64,000 nucleotides of DNA from Clostridia bacterium. Lineage in GTDB: Bacteria; Bacillota; Clostridia; Oscillospirales; Acutalibacteraceae. Positions 15,555-22,953 of the stretch are shown piece by piece. Location of the stretch: the NCBI GenBank assembly GCA_017415025.1, contig JAFQJH010000008.1, positions 1 through 64,000 of the forward strand. Direction: 5' to 3'. The translations under genes and the position numbers were made by a program. Each line of letters opens with the position of its first letter. Positions within the stretch are counted from its first letter, which is position 1. The notes under the pieces are model-generated. The model had not been told where the DNA came from. It saw only the letters and a list, made by a program, of their open reading frames with translations, and did not search any database.

Positions 15555-17201
15555 ATGAAGTATTCAATTTCTGCATTTAATAAAAAATATCACGAAGCGA
15601 TTATTTGCTTTTTTAAAAAAGCATTTAAAGAAGATGGCAGAAAATTAATGTTAAATGACAAAGATAGCGATATTGTCACAATTGAAGAAACATATATGAA
15701 ACAAGGATTCTTTTGGTGTGCCATTGACAATAAAACAAAAAAGATTTTAGGTACCATTGCGTTAAGACCTATTGATGACTTTTGGGAAATCAGAAGGTTT
15801 TTCGTTTTGAAAAAAGAACAAAACAAAGGTATTGGGCAAAAACTTTTAGAAACAGCAATTGAATTTGCTATAAACAACAAATATAAGGTTCTAAAAGCTG
15901 CAACACTCGAAAGAGGTTATATTGCTCATCATCTGTTCGAAAAATATGGTTTTTGTCCAACTAAAAGATTTAACAACAGCACAGCGGATATTTTCTACAA
16001 GTTAGTTCTTTCCTCTGATTTCATTTATCGTTTCAAATTAAACAAACTTAAAGAAAAATTCAATTGTTCTTTAATCTTAAATCCCACCGAAAATATCCCG
16101 ATTTATGATTCGAAATATGACTGTTCTTTTATGGAGGGTTTGTATGTAAGTGAACGATTTAAAGATGTAAACGATAAGGTTATTTTTTCTGGAAGAAATG
16201 ACTATATAAGTTTTTTTGAATTTATTAAAGAACATTGGAAAGAAAAATTGTCTGCATTTGATGTTGACTTAAAAACATTGTCTGGACTTAATGCACACCT
16301 CATTCTCTTTCTGTGTATAATTCAAAAGGGTGATACGGTTATGTTATTACCTGAGTCCTGCGGTGGTCATTTTGCTACAGAAAAAATATTACAAAGCTTA
16401 GGGGTTACTGTTATATCTATGTGTCCCGATTTCCAAAACAAATGTGTTGATGTCCAAAAAACCAAAGCATTAATTGAAGAATTTTCGCCTAATTATATTT
16501 TTGTTGATCGTAGCGAAGGACTAAATTACGAAGATTTTTCATGGATTTCAGAATACAAAAATTCATACAAAATTTTTGATGCTTCACAATATTTTTCGCA
16601 AATTGTTGATGGGAAATATGCATCTCCTTTTGAAATGGGATTTGATATGATAATTACGACTTTGCATAAAAATTATCCTGGACCGCAAAAAGGGTTAATT
16701 GCAGTTAAGTATGAGGATGATGTGTGGAAACGTTATTTAGATAATGCAAAAACTTACATATCAAACACACATCCTATGGCTATTGCAAAATCATTGGTTC
16801 CCATTATACAAGAGACTGAGTTTTCAAAATACTCTGAAACGAATCTCAACTGTTCGCATAAATTGGAGAAAGCATTGAAACAACATGGTTTGCCAATCGT
16901 ACATAGAAATAATAATAGTCCTGCCACTCTACATATATGGATTTTATGTGAAACAAAGGAAAAAAGTTATGAATATTATTTGAAATTAGAACAGCTTGGA
17001 TTATTAACCAATTATCGCCTGCTGCCTTATAATTTAGGATTTGGACTTAGAATAGGAACGAGTGCAGCAGTGAAATCAGGGTTAAAAGAAGAACATATTA
17101 AAGAGCTGGCATCTATAATGGCAGAAGCCTATTACAATCCTGTTACTGACAAACTATTATCAAGAAGTTATAAGTTTATAAAACGAATTATTGAAGGATG
17201 A
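15555..17201 (+). CDS. GNAT acetyltransferase fused to SHMT-like PLP enzyme
   Basis: 549 residues from ATG 15555 (GAGGA 5 bases upstream; an ATG at 15537 overlapping the phnM stop is the alternative). Residues 1-150 form a GNAT domain: IRRFFVLKKEQNKGIGQKLL is the acetyl-CoA loop and HHLFEKYGF motif B. Residues about 165-549 are a fold-type I PLP enzyme closest in motifs to serine hydroxymethyltransferase: TLHKNYPGPQKG with Lys372 as PLP lysine mirrors the THKTLRGPRGG site, and FGLRIGTSAAVKSG matches the SHMT C-terminal RxGTxA. The folate-binding and tetramer regions look divergent, so an aldolase-type reaction on a beta-hydroxy amino acid is as likely as folate chemistry. Coupled to phnM; overlaps the convergent NTPase by 14 bases. 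Confidence 0.8.
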   Translation: MKYSISAFNKKYHEAIICFFKKAFKEDGRKLMLNDKDSDIVTIEETYMKQGFFWCAIDNKTKKILGTIALRPIDDFWEIRRFFVLKKEQNKGIGQKLLETAIEFAINNKYKVLKAATLERGYIAHHLFEKYGFCPTKRFNNSTADIFYKLVLSSDFIYRFKLNKLKEKFNCSLILNPTENIPIYDSKYDCSFMEGLYVSERFKDVNDKVIFSGRNDYISFFEFIKEHWKEKLSAFDVDLKTLSGLNAHLILFLCIIQKGDTVMLLPESCGGHFATEKILQSLGVTVISMCPDFQNKCVDVQKTKALIEEFSPNYIFVDRSEGLNYEDFSWISEYKNSYKIFDASQYFSQIVDGKYASPFEMGFDMIITTLHKNYPGPQKGLIAVKYEDDVWKRYLDNAKTYISNTHPMAIAKSLVPIIQETEFSKYSETNLNCSHKLEKALKQHGLPIVHRNNNSPATLHIWILCETKEKSYEYYLKLEQLGLLTNYRLLPYNLGFGLRIGTSAAVKSGLKEEHIKELASIMAEAYYNPVTDKLLSRSYKFIKRIIEG

Positions 17202-19587
17202 TTGGATATGAACGAACTAAAGACAAAATAAACATAAATGTGAGATTGCCATTTTGATTTCTTTTAATTAGTTCATCAATAATTTTGTTTTCACGTGGAT
17301 ATTGATAAGAGGATTTTTTTAATTTTTCTAGTTTTTCAAATACATTTTTTGAAGTTTTTTCGTTTTTTAGCAAAAGAAAAAGACACAGCAAAAAATTCAA
17401 TCTAAAAAGACCGTACTTATTTCTATACTCTTTGTATATTTGGGTTGCATTTTTGTAATAATCAAAAATTTCTTTTGTTCTTTCAACACTAAAATCAATT
17501 CCATAATCGTTAGTAATATTATCCGGATTTAAAATTAATGATTTAATTAATAATGTCATACAAAAAGCTTCGTGTACACCAACTTTATTTATTTGCGAAT
17601 GTAACAAAAAGAGCTTGACTTCCTTTTCTGTTTTTTCGTAATCAAAATTAGCATACATCATATTTAAATCTAACTGTTTGACTAATGTTGCTCTTTTTGA
17701 TTTTTTATCCGCATAAGTTGAATCCATTGCGTTTTGATAATACTGATTAGCAATTTCAACTGCCCCATCAATACTTTGGCAATCAACGCCATCCATAACC
17801 ATGTCAGCAATTTCAATATAGTGTTTGGTATTTGCTTTGATATAAAGATTGGTATAGTATTCTTTTCTTGAAGCTTTGCAAGTATCTAAGAACTGTGTAT
17901 ACTGGTTGCAAAGTGTTGCTGGGGGGATAACGCCTAATATATGGTAACATCTTAATTCATCAGTAAAACACCTATGAATTATAGATCGCATTAAAACGTT
18001 CTGTTCAAATGTGTTATACTGCATAATTTTTTTCCTAATTATTTCAAACTTGTATACATCAAAAATTCCTCTCTCTGTTTCAATGTGCGTTTTCCAATAA
18101 TCTGCACACAGTTTATAAAAATCATCATTTGATTTGAGAATGTTGATAAGAGCTTCTATATTATCCATATTATTATCTGATGGATCACCATGACTACTTT
18201 CAATGATGTGTAGAATTATTTCTTTTTTTCTATTTTCTGTTTTTTGACTATATATTAATTTTTTAAATAATGTTGAAGATTCTTCATGTTTTCCCATATA
18301 GAAAGCAAGAAAAGCTCTCTCATAGTAAAACTCTTTTTCCTTTGAAGGATTACTTGTTAATTCAAGACATAGTTCATTATAAAGGCCTTCATAATTTCCG
18401 TTTGCTATGGCTTTGTTAAATAGCCTAATTCGTTCATCGTTATTTAATGTTTCAATCAGTCTAAGTGGACTTTTTATTAAACAGACCCATCTACATTCTG
18501 GTTCAATATCTTCAGTACACAATAAAAGTTTTAGTACAGAATTATATATACAATCATTTTTAAAATTTGATTCTATATTTTTCAAAGAGTTTTTCTGACT
18601 ACAATAAAAATATTCGCGATTTAGTGGAAAATCAATAAAGACTTTGGATTTTTGTATAGTCTTAAATGCTTTATATAACTTGAATCTACTTGTTTTCAAA
18701 ACTTTTATTACATCTTTTTTGGAAGCAAAAGCTCTGAATGATGTTATAAAATATAGAACAAAAAAAACCTTTTTTTCTGTATGATTTAAAGAAAATATGT
18801 ACTCTAACAAATCAATTTTTTCAATATCAATAATATTTCCATTAAAGTTTTTTACCAACAAAGACTTTTTTAATTGTTCGGGTGAAAAATTAGTATAATT
18901 ATCTACTGTATCTTCGATTATAATAAATAAACTTTTGCTTGAACTGAACAACTCGAAATTTTCGTTCATGAAAAAAGAACCGAGTTTCTCCACATTATCT
19001 AGTACAATTAAATTCTTACTAAACTTACTTATTCTTGTGTTAACAGAATTTCGCATTTCAAAAAAATCTATTATTTCGTCTTTAGAATTAGTGCAATCAA
19101 TAAAAACAACATCTTTTAAATTCTTTAAATCGTCAAAAGAATCGCAGTTATCCCAAAAATCTGCTAAAAGACAAATTATTGTAGTCGTTTTACCTTTCGA
19201 GGAATTACCATAAACATAAATAAAACTTTTTTGCGTTTCTAATCCGTATATCTCCTCGCAAAATCTTTGTTGGAATCGACTTAATTCAATGCTATTATTT
19301 TTCTTTCGCTTAAACAAATTCAATTTCATTAGTGTTTTAATTATTTGGAAAGAGATCGTGCTCTTTTTTTGAAAAACAAGCAGAATATCCCCAATCGAAA
19401 TTGTTGCCAAAGCAGATAAAATGATTAAACTATAATCATTCTCAAGTATTTGGGAGCCAGAAGAAATAATTGAAGACACAGTTACTACTAACATAAAACC
19501 AATAATTGCAAAATCAATTAACACAGAAATAACAATTAATGCAACTTTATACTTTTTATTTATTGTAGATGCTTTTTTTATAATCAT
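17188..19587 (-). CDS. membrane-anchored P-loop NTPase with helical-repeat C-terminus
   Basis: 799 residues; GGAG upstream of ATG 19587, which lies 18 bases inside the right repeat. Two hydrophobic segments (about 14-43 and 52-72) anchor the N-terminus. Walker A is GNSSKGKTT (127-135) and Walker B NLIVLDNVE (192-200, Asp197). FSLNHTEKKVFFVLYFITSF (about 275-295) resembles the winged-helix part of STAND-like NTPases. The C-terminal half is all-helical and repeat-like (TPR style; FYYERAFLAFYMGKHEESSTLF). This architecture resembles STAND NTPase sensors, many of which act in defence or signalling, but no effector domain is recognised. Convergent with the GNAT-SHMT gene. Confidence 0.75.
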   Translation of the reverse strand: MIIKKASTINKKYKVALIVISVLIDFAIIGFMLVVTVSSIISSGSQILENDYSLIILSALATISIGDILLVFQKKSTISFQIIKTLMKLNLFKRKKNNSIELSRFQQRFCEEIYGLETQKSFIYVYGNSSKGKTTTIICLLADFWDNCDSFDDLKNLKDVVFIDCTNSKDEIIDFFEMRNSVNTRISKFSKNLIVLDNVEKLGSFFMNENFELFSSSKSLFIIIEDTVDNYTNFSPEQLKKSLLVKNFNGNIIDIEKIDLLEYIFSLNHTEKKVFFVLYFITSFRAFASKKDVIKVLKTSRFKLYKAFKTIQKSKVFIDFPLNREYFYCSQKNSLKNIESNFKNDCIYNSVLKLLLCTEDIEPECRWVCLIKSPLRLIETLNNDERIRLFNKAIANGNYEGLYNELCLELTSNPSKEKEFYYERAFLAFYMGKHEESSTLFKKLIYSQKTENRKKEIILHIIESSHGDPSDNNMDNIEALINILKSNDDFYKLCADYWKTHIETERGIFDVYKFEIIRKKIMQYNTFEQNVLMRSIIHRCFTDELRCYHILGVIPPATLCNQYTQFLDTCKASRKEYYTNLYIKANTKHYIEIADMVMDGVDCQSIDGAVEIANQYYQNAMDSTYADKKSKRATLVKQLDLNMMYANFDYEKTEKEVKLFLLHSQINKVGVHEAFCMTLLIKSLILNPDNITNDYGIDFSVERTKEIFDYYKNATQIYKEYRNKYGLFRLNFLLCLFLLLKNEKTSKNVFEKLEKLKKSSYQYPRENKIIDELIKRNQNGNLTFMFILSLVRSYPIILQ

Positions 19588-19604
19588 TTTTTTCTCCGAA
19601 TTCG

Positions 19605-19662
19605 TGATAATTATTAGTTATCTCGTATTTTCACCTTACAATAATTCAGTATTATTGTAAGT
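19605..19662. repeat. right 58-bp inverted repeat with palindromic recombination core
   Basis: Perfect inverted copy of 14281-14338. The palindromic core here is 19635-19661, nearest the tyrosine recombinase gene. Sequence identity stops abruptly at both repeat edges. Confidence 0.9.
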
Positions 19663-19663
19663 T

Positions 19664-19691
19664 TATATAACTCTCCCCGAAATTCTGTTAA
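19664..19691 (-). promoter_or_regulatory. leftward promoter candidate abutting the right repeat
   Basis: On the minus strand TTAACA (19691-19686), 16-bp spacer and TATATA (19669-19664) lie entirely outside the repeat and point into it, so transcription would start within the core and read whichever gene set is adjacent; currently the NTPase gene at 19587. A divergent extended -10 (TGTTAAAAT, 19686-19694) may serve the recombinase gene. Confidence 0.45.
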
Positions 19692-19735
19692 AATGAATTT
19701 GCGAACACATTTTCAAAATTTCGAGGAGTGATCAA

Positions 19736-20647
19736 ATGAAAAGTATAAAAACAGCAAGTGATGAATTTATACAAGTCATCCAATCTACAAAAAACTTATC
19801 CGATAAAACGATAACGGCTTACCGTTCGGATTTAAAGGATTTTCAGGTGTTTCTGCAAGGCTACAAACTTGATGAAACGGTTATCCTGAAATATGTGCAA
19901 GTGTTATCAAAAGAGCGAGAGCTCAAAGATAACACAATTTGCCGAAAGCTGATTACTTTAAAAATGTTCTTCGGATTTCTTTTCGAGCAAGGTTATACCG
20001 ATATAAACTATTACCAGAACCACCACTTTCGCTATAAGAAAGAACGCAGACTTCCAAAAACGCTGGAAATTAAAGAAACATCAAAACTGTTAACCCATCT
20101 TACTAACTGTATCGAAAAGGAAACAACGGTTTTTGATTCTTGGAAGAATTCCCGCAACCTTGCATTAGTTGATGTATTAATCAGTACCGGCATAAGAATT
20201 GCCGAAGCCTCAAATATTTCACTTAGTGATGTGATTTTTTCTGAACGGACAATTCTCATTCACGGTAAAGGTCGAAAGCAGAGACTAATTTACATATCTT
20301 GTAACGACACTTGGAACAATCTTACCCGTTGGCTGAAAATTCGCAAAAGCAGACCGACAAATACAGATAAGATATTTGTAAACCGTTTTGGTGAACAGTT
20401 GAGCATACACGGCATCGAATATATCTATAATTCTGCCAAAAAAGCATGTGGAATTAACGAAAAATCAACTCCGCACTATTTACGGCATACATTTGCAACA
20501 AATCTTCTTGCAAACGGTGCAGATTTACGTTCAGTTCAGGAGATTCTTGGTCATAGCAGTGTTGCTACGACTGAAATCTACACCGAGGTGACAACCAAGA
20601 GAAAGAAGCAAGTGCTTAATAAGTATAATTACAGAAATAAACTGTAA
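19736..20647 (+). CDS. tyrosine recombinase (XerC/D-like), candidate invertase
   Basis: 303 residues, CGAGGAG ribosome site. N-terminal SAM-like core-binding domain (1-95, SDKTITAYRSDLKDF) and C-terminal catalytic domain with the complete set: Arg154 in GIRIAEAS, the HGKGRKQR beta-hairpin lysine, His247 and Arg250 in HYLRHTFAT, His273 in LGHSSV and nucleophile Tyr282. Standard length for Xer/invertase proteins. It starts 73 bases outside a 58-bp repeat that carries a palindromic crossover-type site, so it is the likely enzyme for that site. No excisionase-like gene is beside it. Confidence 0.93.
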   Translation: MKSIKTASDEFIQVIQSTKNLSDKTITAYRSDLKDFQVFLQGYKLDETVILKYVQVLSKERELKDNTICRKLITLKMFFGFLFEQGYTDINYYQNHHFRYKKERRLPKTLEIKETSKLLTHLTNCIEKETTVFDSWKNSRNLALVDVLISTGIRIAEASNISLSDVIFSERTILIHGKGRKQRLIYISCNDTWNNLTRWLKIRKSRPTNTDKIFVNRFGEQLSIHGIEYIYNSAKKACGINEKSTPHYLRHTFATNLLANGADLRSVQEILGHSSVATTEIYTEVTTKRKKQVLNKYNYRNKL

Positions 20648-21060
20648 TTGATATTAATTCTCTTATTTATAAAGTGTCGATAACATCAAAAAGTAACACA
20701 AAAATTTTAATGGTTTTGAAAATTGTCGAAATGACAGTTTTGATGCTGATATTTTGTTGATTTTGCTAAGCAAGTTATATTTATACATATAAAAAATATC
20801 GTAATCCAGTTTTATGTTCAAGACTGCTTGCAAAAACGTTGCTATTTTCGACAAAAACGCATACTTTCAACTCAATTAACAAACAAAATTAAACCGCACC
20901 AGAGCTTTGATGCAACGGTGCGGTTCAATCTAATTATATTATAATTTTTTTAGTGACAAATTATACACATAACTGTCGCAATTGTAATTATATTTTACCC
21001 TGACATTAAAGGTTTTATAATCGAAACTGATAAAAGTTAGCATTTAAGGGGGAGTAAAAT
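20648..21060. other. intergenic region with a terminator
   Basis: About 410 bases without a credible gene. It holds the hairpin at 20892-20930 and otherwise AT-rich sequence. Confidence 0.6.
20892..20930. terminator. hairpin terminator
   Basis: AACCGCACC and GGTGCGGTT form a 9-bp stem around a 16-base loop. Read leftward it is followed by TAATTTTGTTTG, read rightward by CAATCTAATT. It probably ends the leftward small-protein operon or the recombinase transcript. Confidence 0.55.
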
Positions 21061-21101
21061 CCCCGTTGGGAAAGCGGCAATAACTGCAATCTCAACGAGG
21101 C
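21061..21101 (-). terminator. hairpin at the end of the leftward small-protein operon
   Basis: CCCCGTTG (21061-21068) pairs imperfectly with CAACGAGG (21093-21100), with a nested GCGG/CTGC stem. It overlaps the stop codon of the gene ending at 21092 and is followed leftward by ATTTTAC. It resembles, in inverted orientation, the hairpin at 13552-13594. Confidence 0.5.
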
Positions 21102-21511
21102 ATTTTAGTGGAGCAATATCTTTTCATTAACTTAGTTGTTTTCTTGTTTTTACTGACTACACCCTGCATAAAAAATGGCAATTTTTCTTCACAGTAATAA
21201 AAAATTTTATATGTATCAAGTGGAGTATACTTAAACGCATTTTCGTGACTTTTCACAATTGCTCTTACATATTTCCACGGAATATTTTCCTGTAGTCCGA
21301 AGCAATATTTTATAGTCAGACATTCTTCAGAAAACATATAACAATAAGGTGTTATGATAATAAAAGGAATTTGTAAAAGCGAGATTATAACACAAACTAT
21401 TGCTAATACTATTTCATCCCACATAACCCAAAACAATGAAAAACTAAGCATTATAAATAAACAAATTATGAAACCTAATATTCGTTTGTTGATTATTTTT
21501 TCATTACTCAT
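21092..21511 (-). CDS. small membrane protein, PH-domain-like
   Basis: 139 residues. Two hydrophobic segments (about 11-31 and 34-55) are followed by a soluble tail with MFSEECLTIKYCFGLQENIPWKYV, a strand pattern like the bacterial PH/YcxB-type domains found behind paired membrane helices. Start ATG overlaps the previous gene's stop by four bases (ATGA), so the two are translated together. Last gene of a five-gene leftward operon. Function unknown. Confidence 0.65.
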   Translation of the reverse strand: MSNEKIINKRILGFIICLFIMLSFSLFWVMWDEIVLAIVCVIISLLQIPFIIITPYCYMFSEECLTIKYCFGLQENIPWKYVRAIVKSHENAFKYTPLDTYKIFYYCEEKLPFFMQGVVSKNKKTTKLMKRYCSTKMPR

Positions 21512-21927
21512 ATTTCAGCATCCTTGCAATAATTCTCTAATATGCTGTTTATCATTTCCTCATTCTCATAAAACACATCATCGCATTTTTCTAATATTTC
21601 TTCGTTTGCTTCAATGTTTTTATCCTGCTCCAATTCGATATATGCCTTGAACGCTACTTGATTATTATCTGTGAGAACACCGGGAAGGATAGTGCATAAA
21701 GCTTCAATATCCTTACGAACATCACCATTGTTTTCGGTATTGAGAAAATACTGATGATGACCGCCGTTGTTGACTTCGCTCTGATAAGACATAAGCTCAT
21801 TATATGGCGATTCAATTTCACCCTCTGCCCATAAATCCCACATTCTGTTCCTTTTTTCATCGGTTTCGAATAAAACTATGTCATCTATATCTTTGTTTTT
21901 CTTTCGTCTGAATAAATCAAAAAACAT
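21508..21927 (-). CDS. DUF4375/DMP19-like protein
   Basis: 139 residues from ATG 21927 (GGGAGGA 9 bases upstream; a longer in-frame ATG would overlap that site). The core YNELMSYQSEVNNGGHHQYF (about 42-61) is the signature of the DMP19/DUF4375 fold, whose founder mimics DNA and whose relatives often sit in toxin-immunity or contact systems; function here is open. Acidic overall, no membrane segment. In an operon with exported and membrane proteins. Confidence 0.7.
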   Translation of the reverse strand: MFFDLFRRKKNKDIDDIVLFETDEKRNRMWDLWAEGEIESPYNELMSYQSEVNNGGHHQYFLNTENNGDVRKDIEALCTILPGVLTDNNQVAFKAYIELEQDKNIEANEEILEKCDDVFYENEEMINSILENYCKDAEI

Positions 21928-21932
21928 ATTTG

Positions 21933-22466
21933 TTATTCCTCCCATTCAACAATAGGTTCATTTTCGGAGCACACAAGCCAAAAATCCATAGTATAGACTT
22001 TGTTGTTGTAAGTTAGATTGAAACTGTGTGTTTCAACATCAGCTCCATTAACTGTTAATTGAATATCATCTTTATGTTGATAACAACTGTAATAATAATC
22101 TTTTGAGCTGAAATTCAATATGTTTGTTCTTAAAAAGCTCGTTGGATCTTCATTGTTAACTATCATTGGTAAACTTGAAAAACTTTTACCACCAAACTCT
22201 AATTTTCCGTTTTCTTCTTTGACAAATACAAAATGAACAGTTTCTTCCGCTGATGCGGTTCCTACACAAAAATAACCACCATCAACTTCTGTTATAAGAA
22301 CGATATTATCAACATTCTGAGTACCGGAAAACTCGTCATAATTCATTATCTCTATAACTTTTTCTTCAAAAGTTAATTCATTGTCTGCTATTTTATCGTA
22401 AATTATTGAACCAACTGAAAATAAAACGCAAAAAACGAATATAAAAATAAATGCTTTTTTCTTCAT
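21933..22466 (-). CDS. exported or membrane-anchored protein, unknown function
   Basis: 177 residues from ATG 22466 (AGAGGT upstream). Lysine-rich start plus hydrophobic segment (about 4-22) indicates a signal anchor; no lipobox cysteine follows in the usual place. The rest is soluble and beta-rich (VDNIVLITEVDGGYFCVGTA). I do not recognise the family. It sits five bases upstream of the DUF4375 gene. Confidence 0.65.
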   Translation of the reverse strand: MKKKAFIFIFVFCVLFSVGSIIYDKIADNELTFEEKVIEIMNYDEFSGTQNVDNIVLITEVDGGYFCVGTASAEETVHFVFVKEENGKLEFGGKSFSSLPMIVNNEDPTSFLRTNILNFSSKDYYYSCYQHKDDIQLTVNGADVETHSFNLTYNNKVYTMDFWLVCSENEPIVEWEE

Positions 22467-22486
22467 TTTTAACCTCTTAAATAGAA

Positions 22487-22642
22487 TCAATCTTGTGCTT
22501 CCCCAACTGATTTATAAACTAATGGATTATCGTAATCTTCATAATCCTTATCCTTGTTTTCTTCGTCGGTACAATTATCTTTTAGCCACATATACCGTGT
22601 GCCGTCGGTTGTTTCGTAGATGTAGCAGTAATAGTTATCCAT
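22487..22642 (-). CDS. small hypothetical protein
   Basis: 51 residues from ATG 22642 (AAGGG six bases upstream). Acidic, aromatic N-terminus (MDNYYCYIYETTDGTRYMW) with the look of a short WG-type or DUF beta hairpin. No family recognised. Lies between two exported-protein genes in the same orientation. Confidence 0.55.
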   Translation of the reverse strand: MDNYYCYIYETTDGTRYMWLKDNCTDEENKDKDYEDYDNPLVYKSVGEAQD

Positions 22643-22656
22643 ATCGTACCCTTGTC

Positions 22657-22929
22657 TTATAAAAGTTTGCCTATCCACGGACCGATGGTTCCGCCAACAG
22701 CACCAACGACAACTATAACGAACATCAAAAAATAAGCTTTAACATTTTCAAAAAATGACATTATTCCGGACTTTTCAGAAGTTTTTTCATCTTCGGATAT
22801 CACATTTTCTTCTGTAACATAATTATACTCATCTTCAATTTCAGAATGAGCAAAGCTCACACAATTCATAGTAAAGAGCATAGTAACACACAAAACAAGC
22901 GACAATACTTTATAAAAAAACTTTTTCAT
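22657..22929 (-). CDS. small secreted or membrane protein with signal peptide
   Basis: 90 residues. Clear signal peptide (1-27, ending VSFAHS), an acidic middle (28-55) and a hydrophobic Gly-rich C-terminal helix (about 65-90, VIVVVGAVGGTIGPWIGKLL). The C-terminal helix may anchor it or act like a bacteriocin-type peptide; neither is proven. First gene of the leftward five-gene operon, 24 bases downstream of the M28 peptidase gene. Confidence 0.65.
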   Translation of the reverse strand: MKKFFYKVLSLVLCVTMLFTMNCVSFAHSEIEDEYNYVTEENVISEDEKTSEKSGIMSFFENVKAYFLMFVIVVVGAVGGTIGPWIGKLL

Positions 22930-22953
22930 AGCATAAAATCCTTTCTACAAAAA

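Larger units (their letters stand above)
14281..19662. mobile_element. putative invertible DNA segment (5.4 kb)
   Basis: Bounded by perfect 58-bp inverted repeats, each carrying a palindromic recombinase-type core. It contains two inward-facing units: phnM plus a GNAT-SHMT fusion from the left, a membrane NTPase from the right, meeting tail to tail. It holds no transposase; a tyrosine recombinase gene starts 73 bases outside the right repeat. Inverted site polarity predicts inversion, not excision. Base composition is the most AT-rich of the window. Confidence 0.7.

Noticed and set aside
14281..19662. Reading the repeat-bounded segment as an insertion sequence or composite transposon
   Set aside because: No transposase or DDE-type gene lies inside, no target duplication is seen at the repeat edges, and the palindromic core plus adjacent tyrosine recombinase fits an inversion site better.
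20663..20854. 63-codon minus-strand frame
   Set aside because: No ribosome site, AT-driven composition and no family resemblance.
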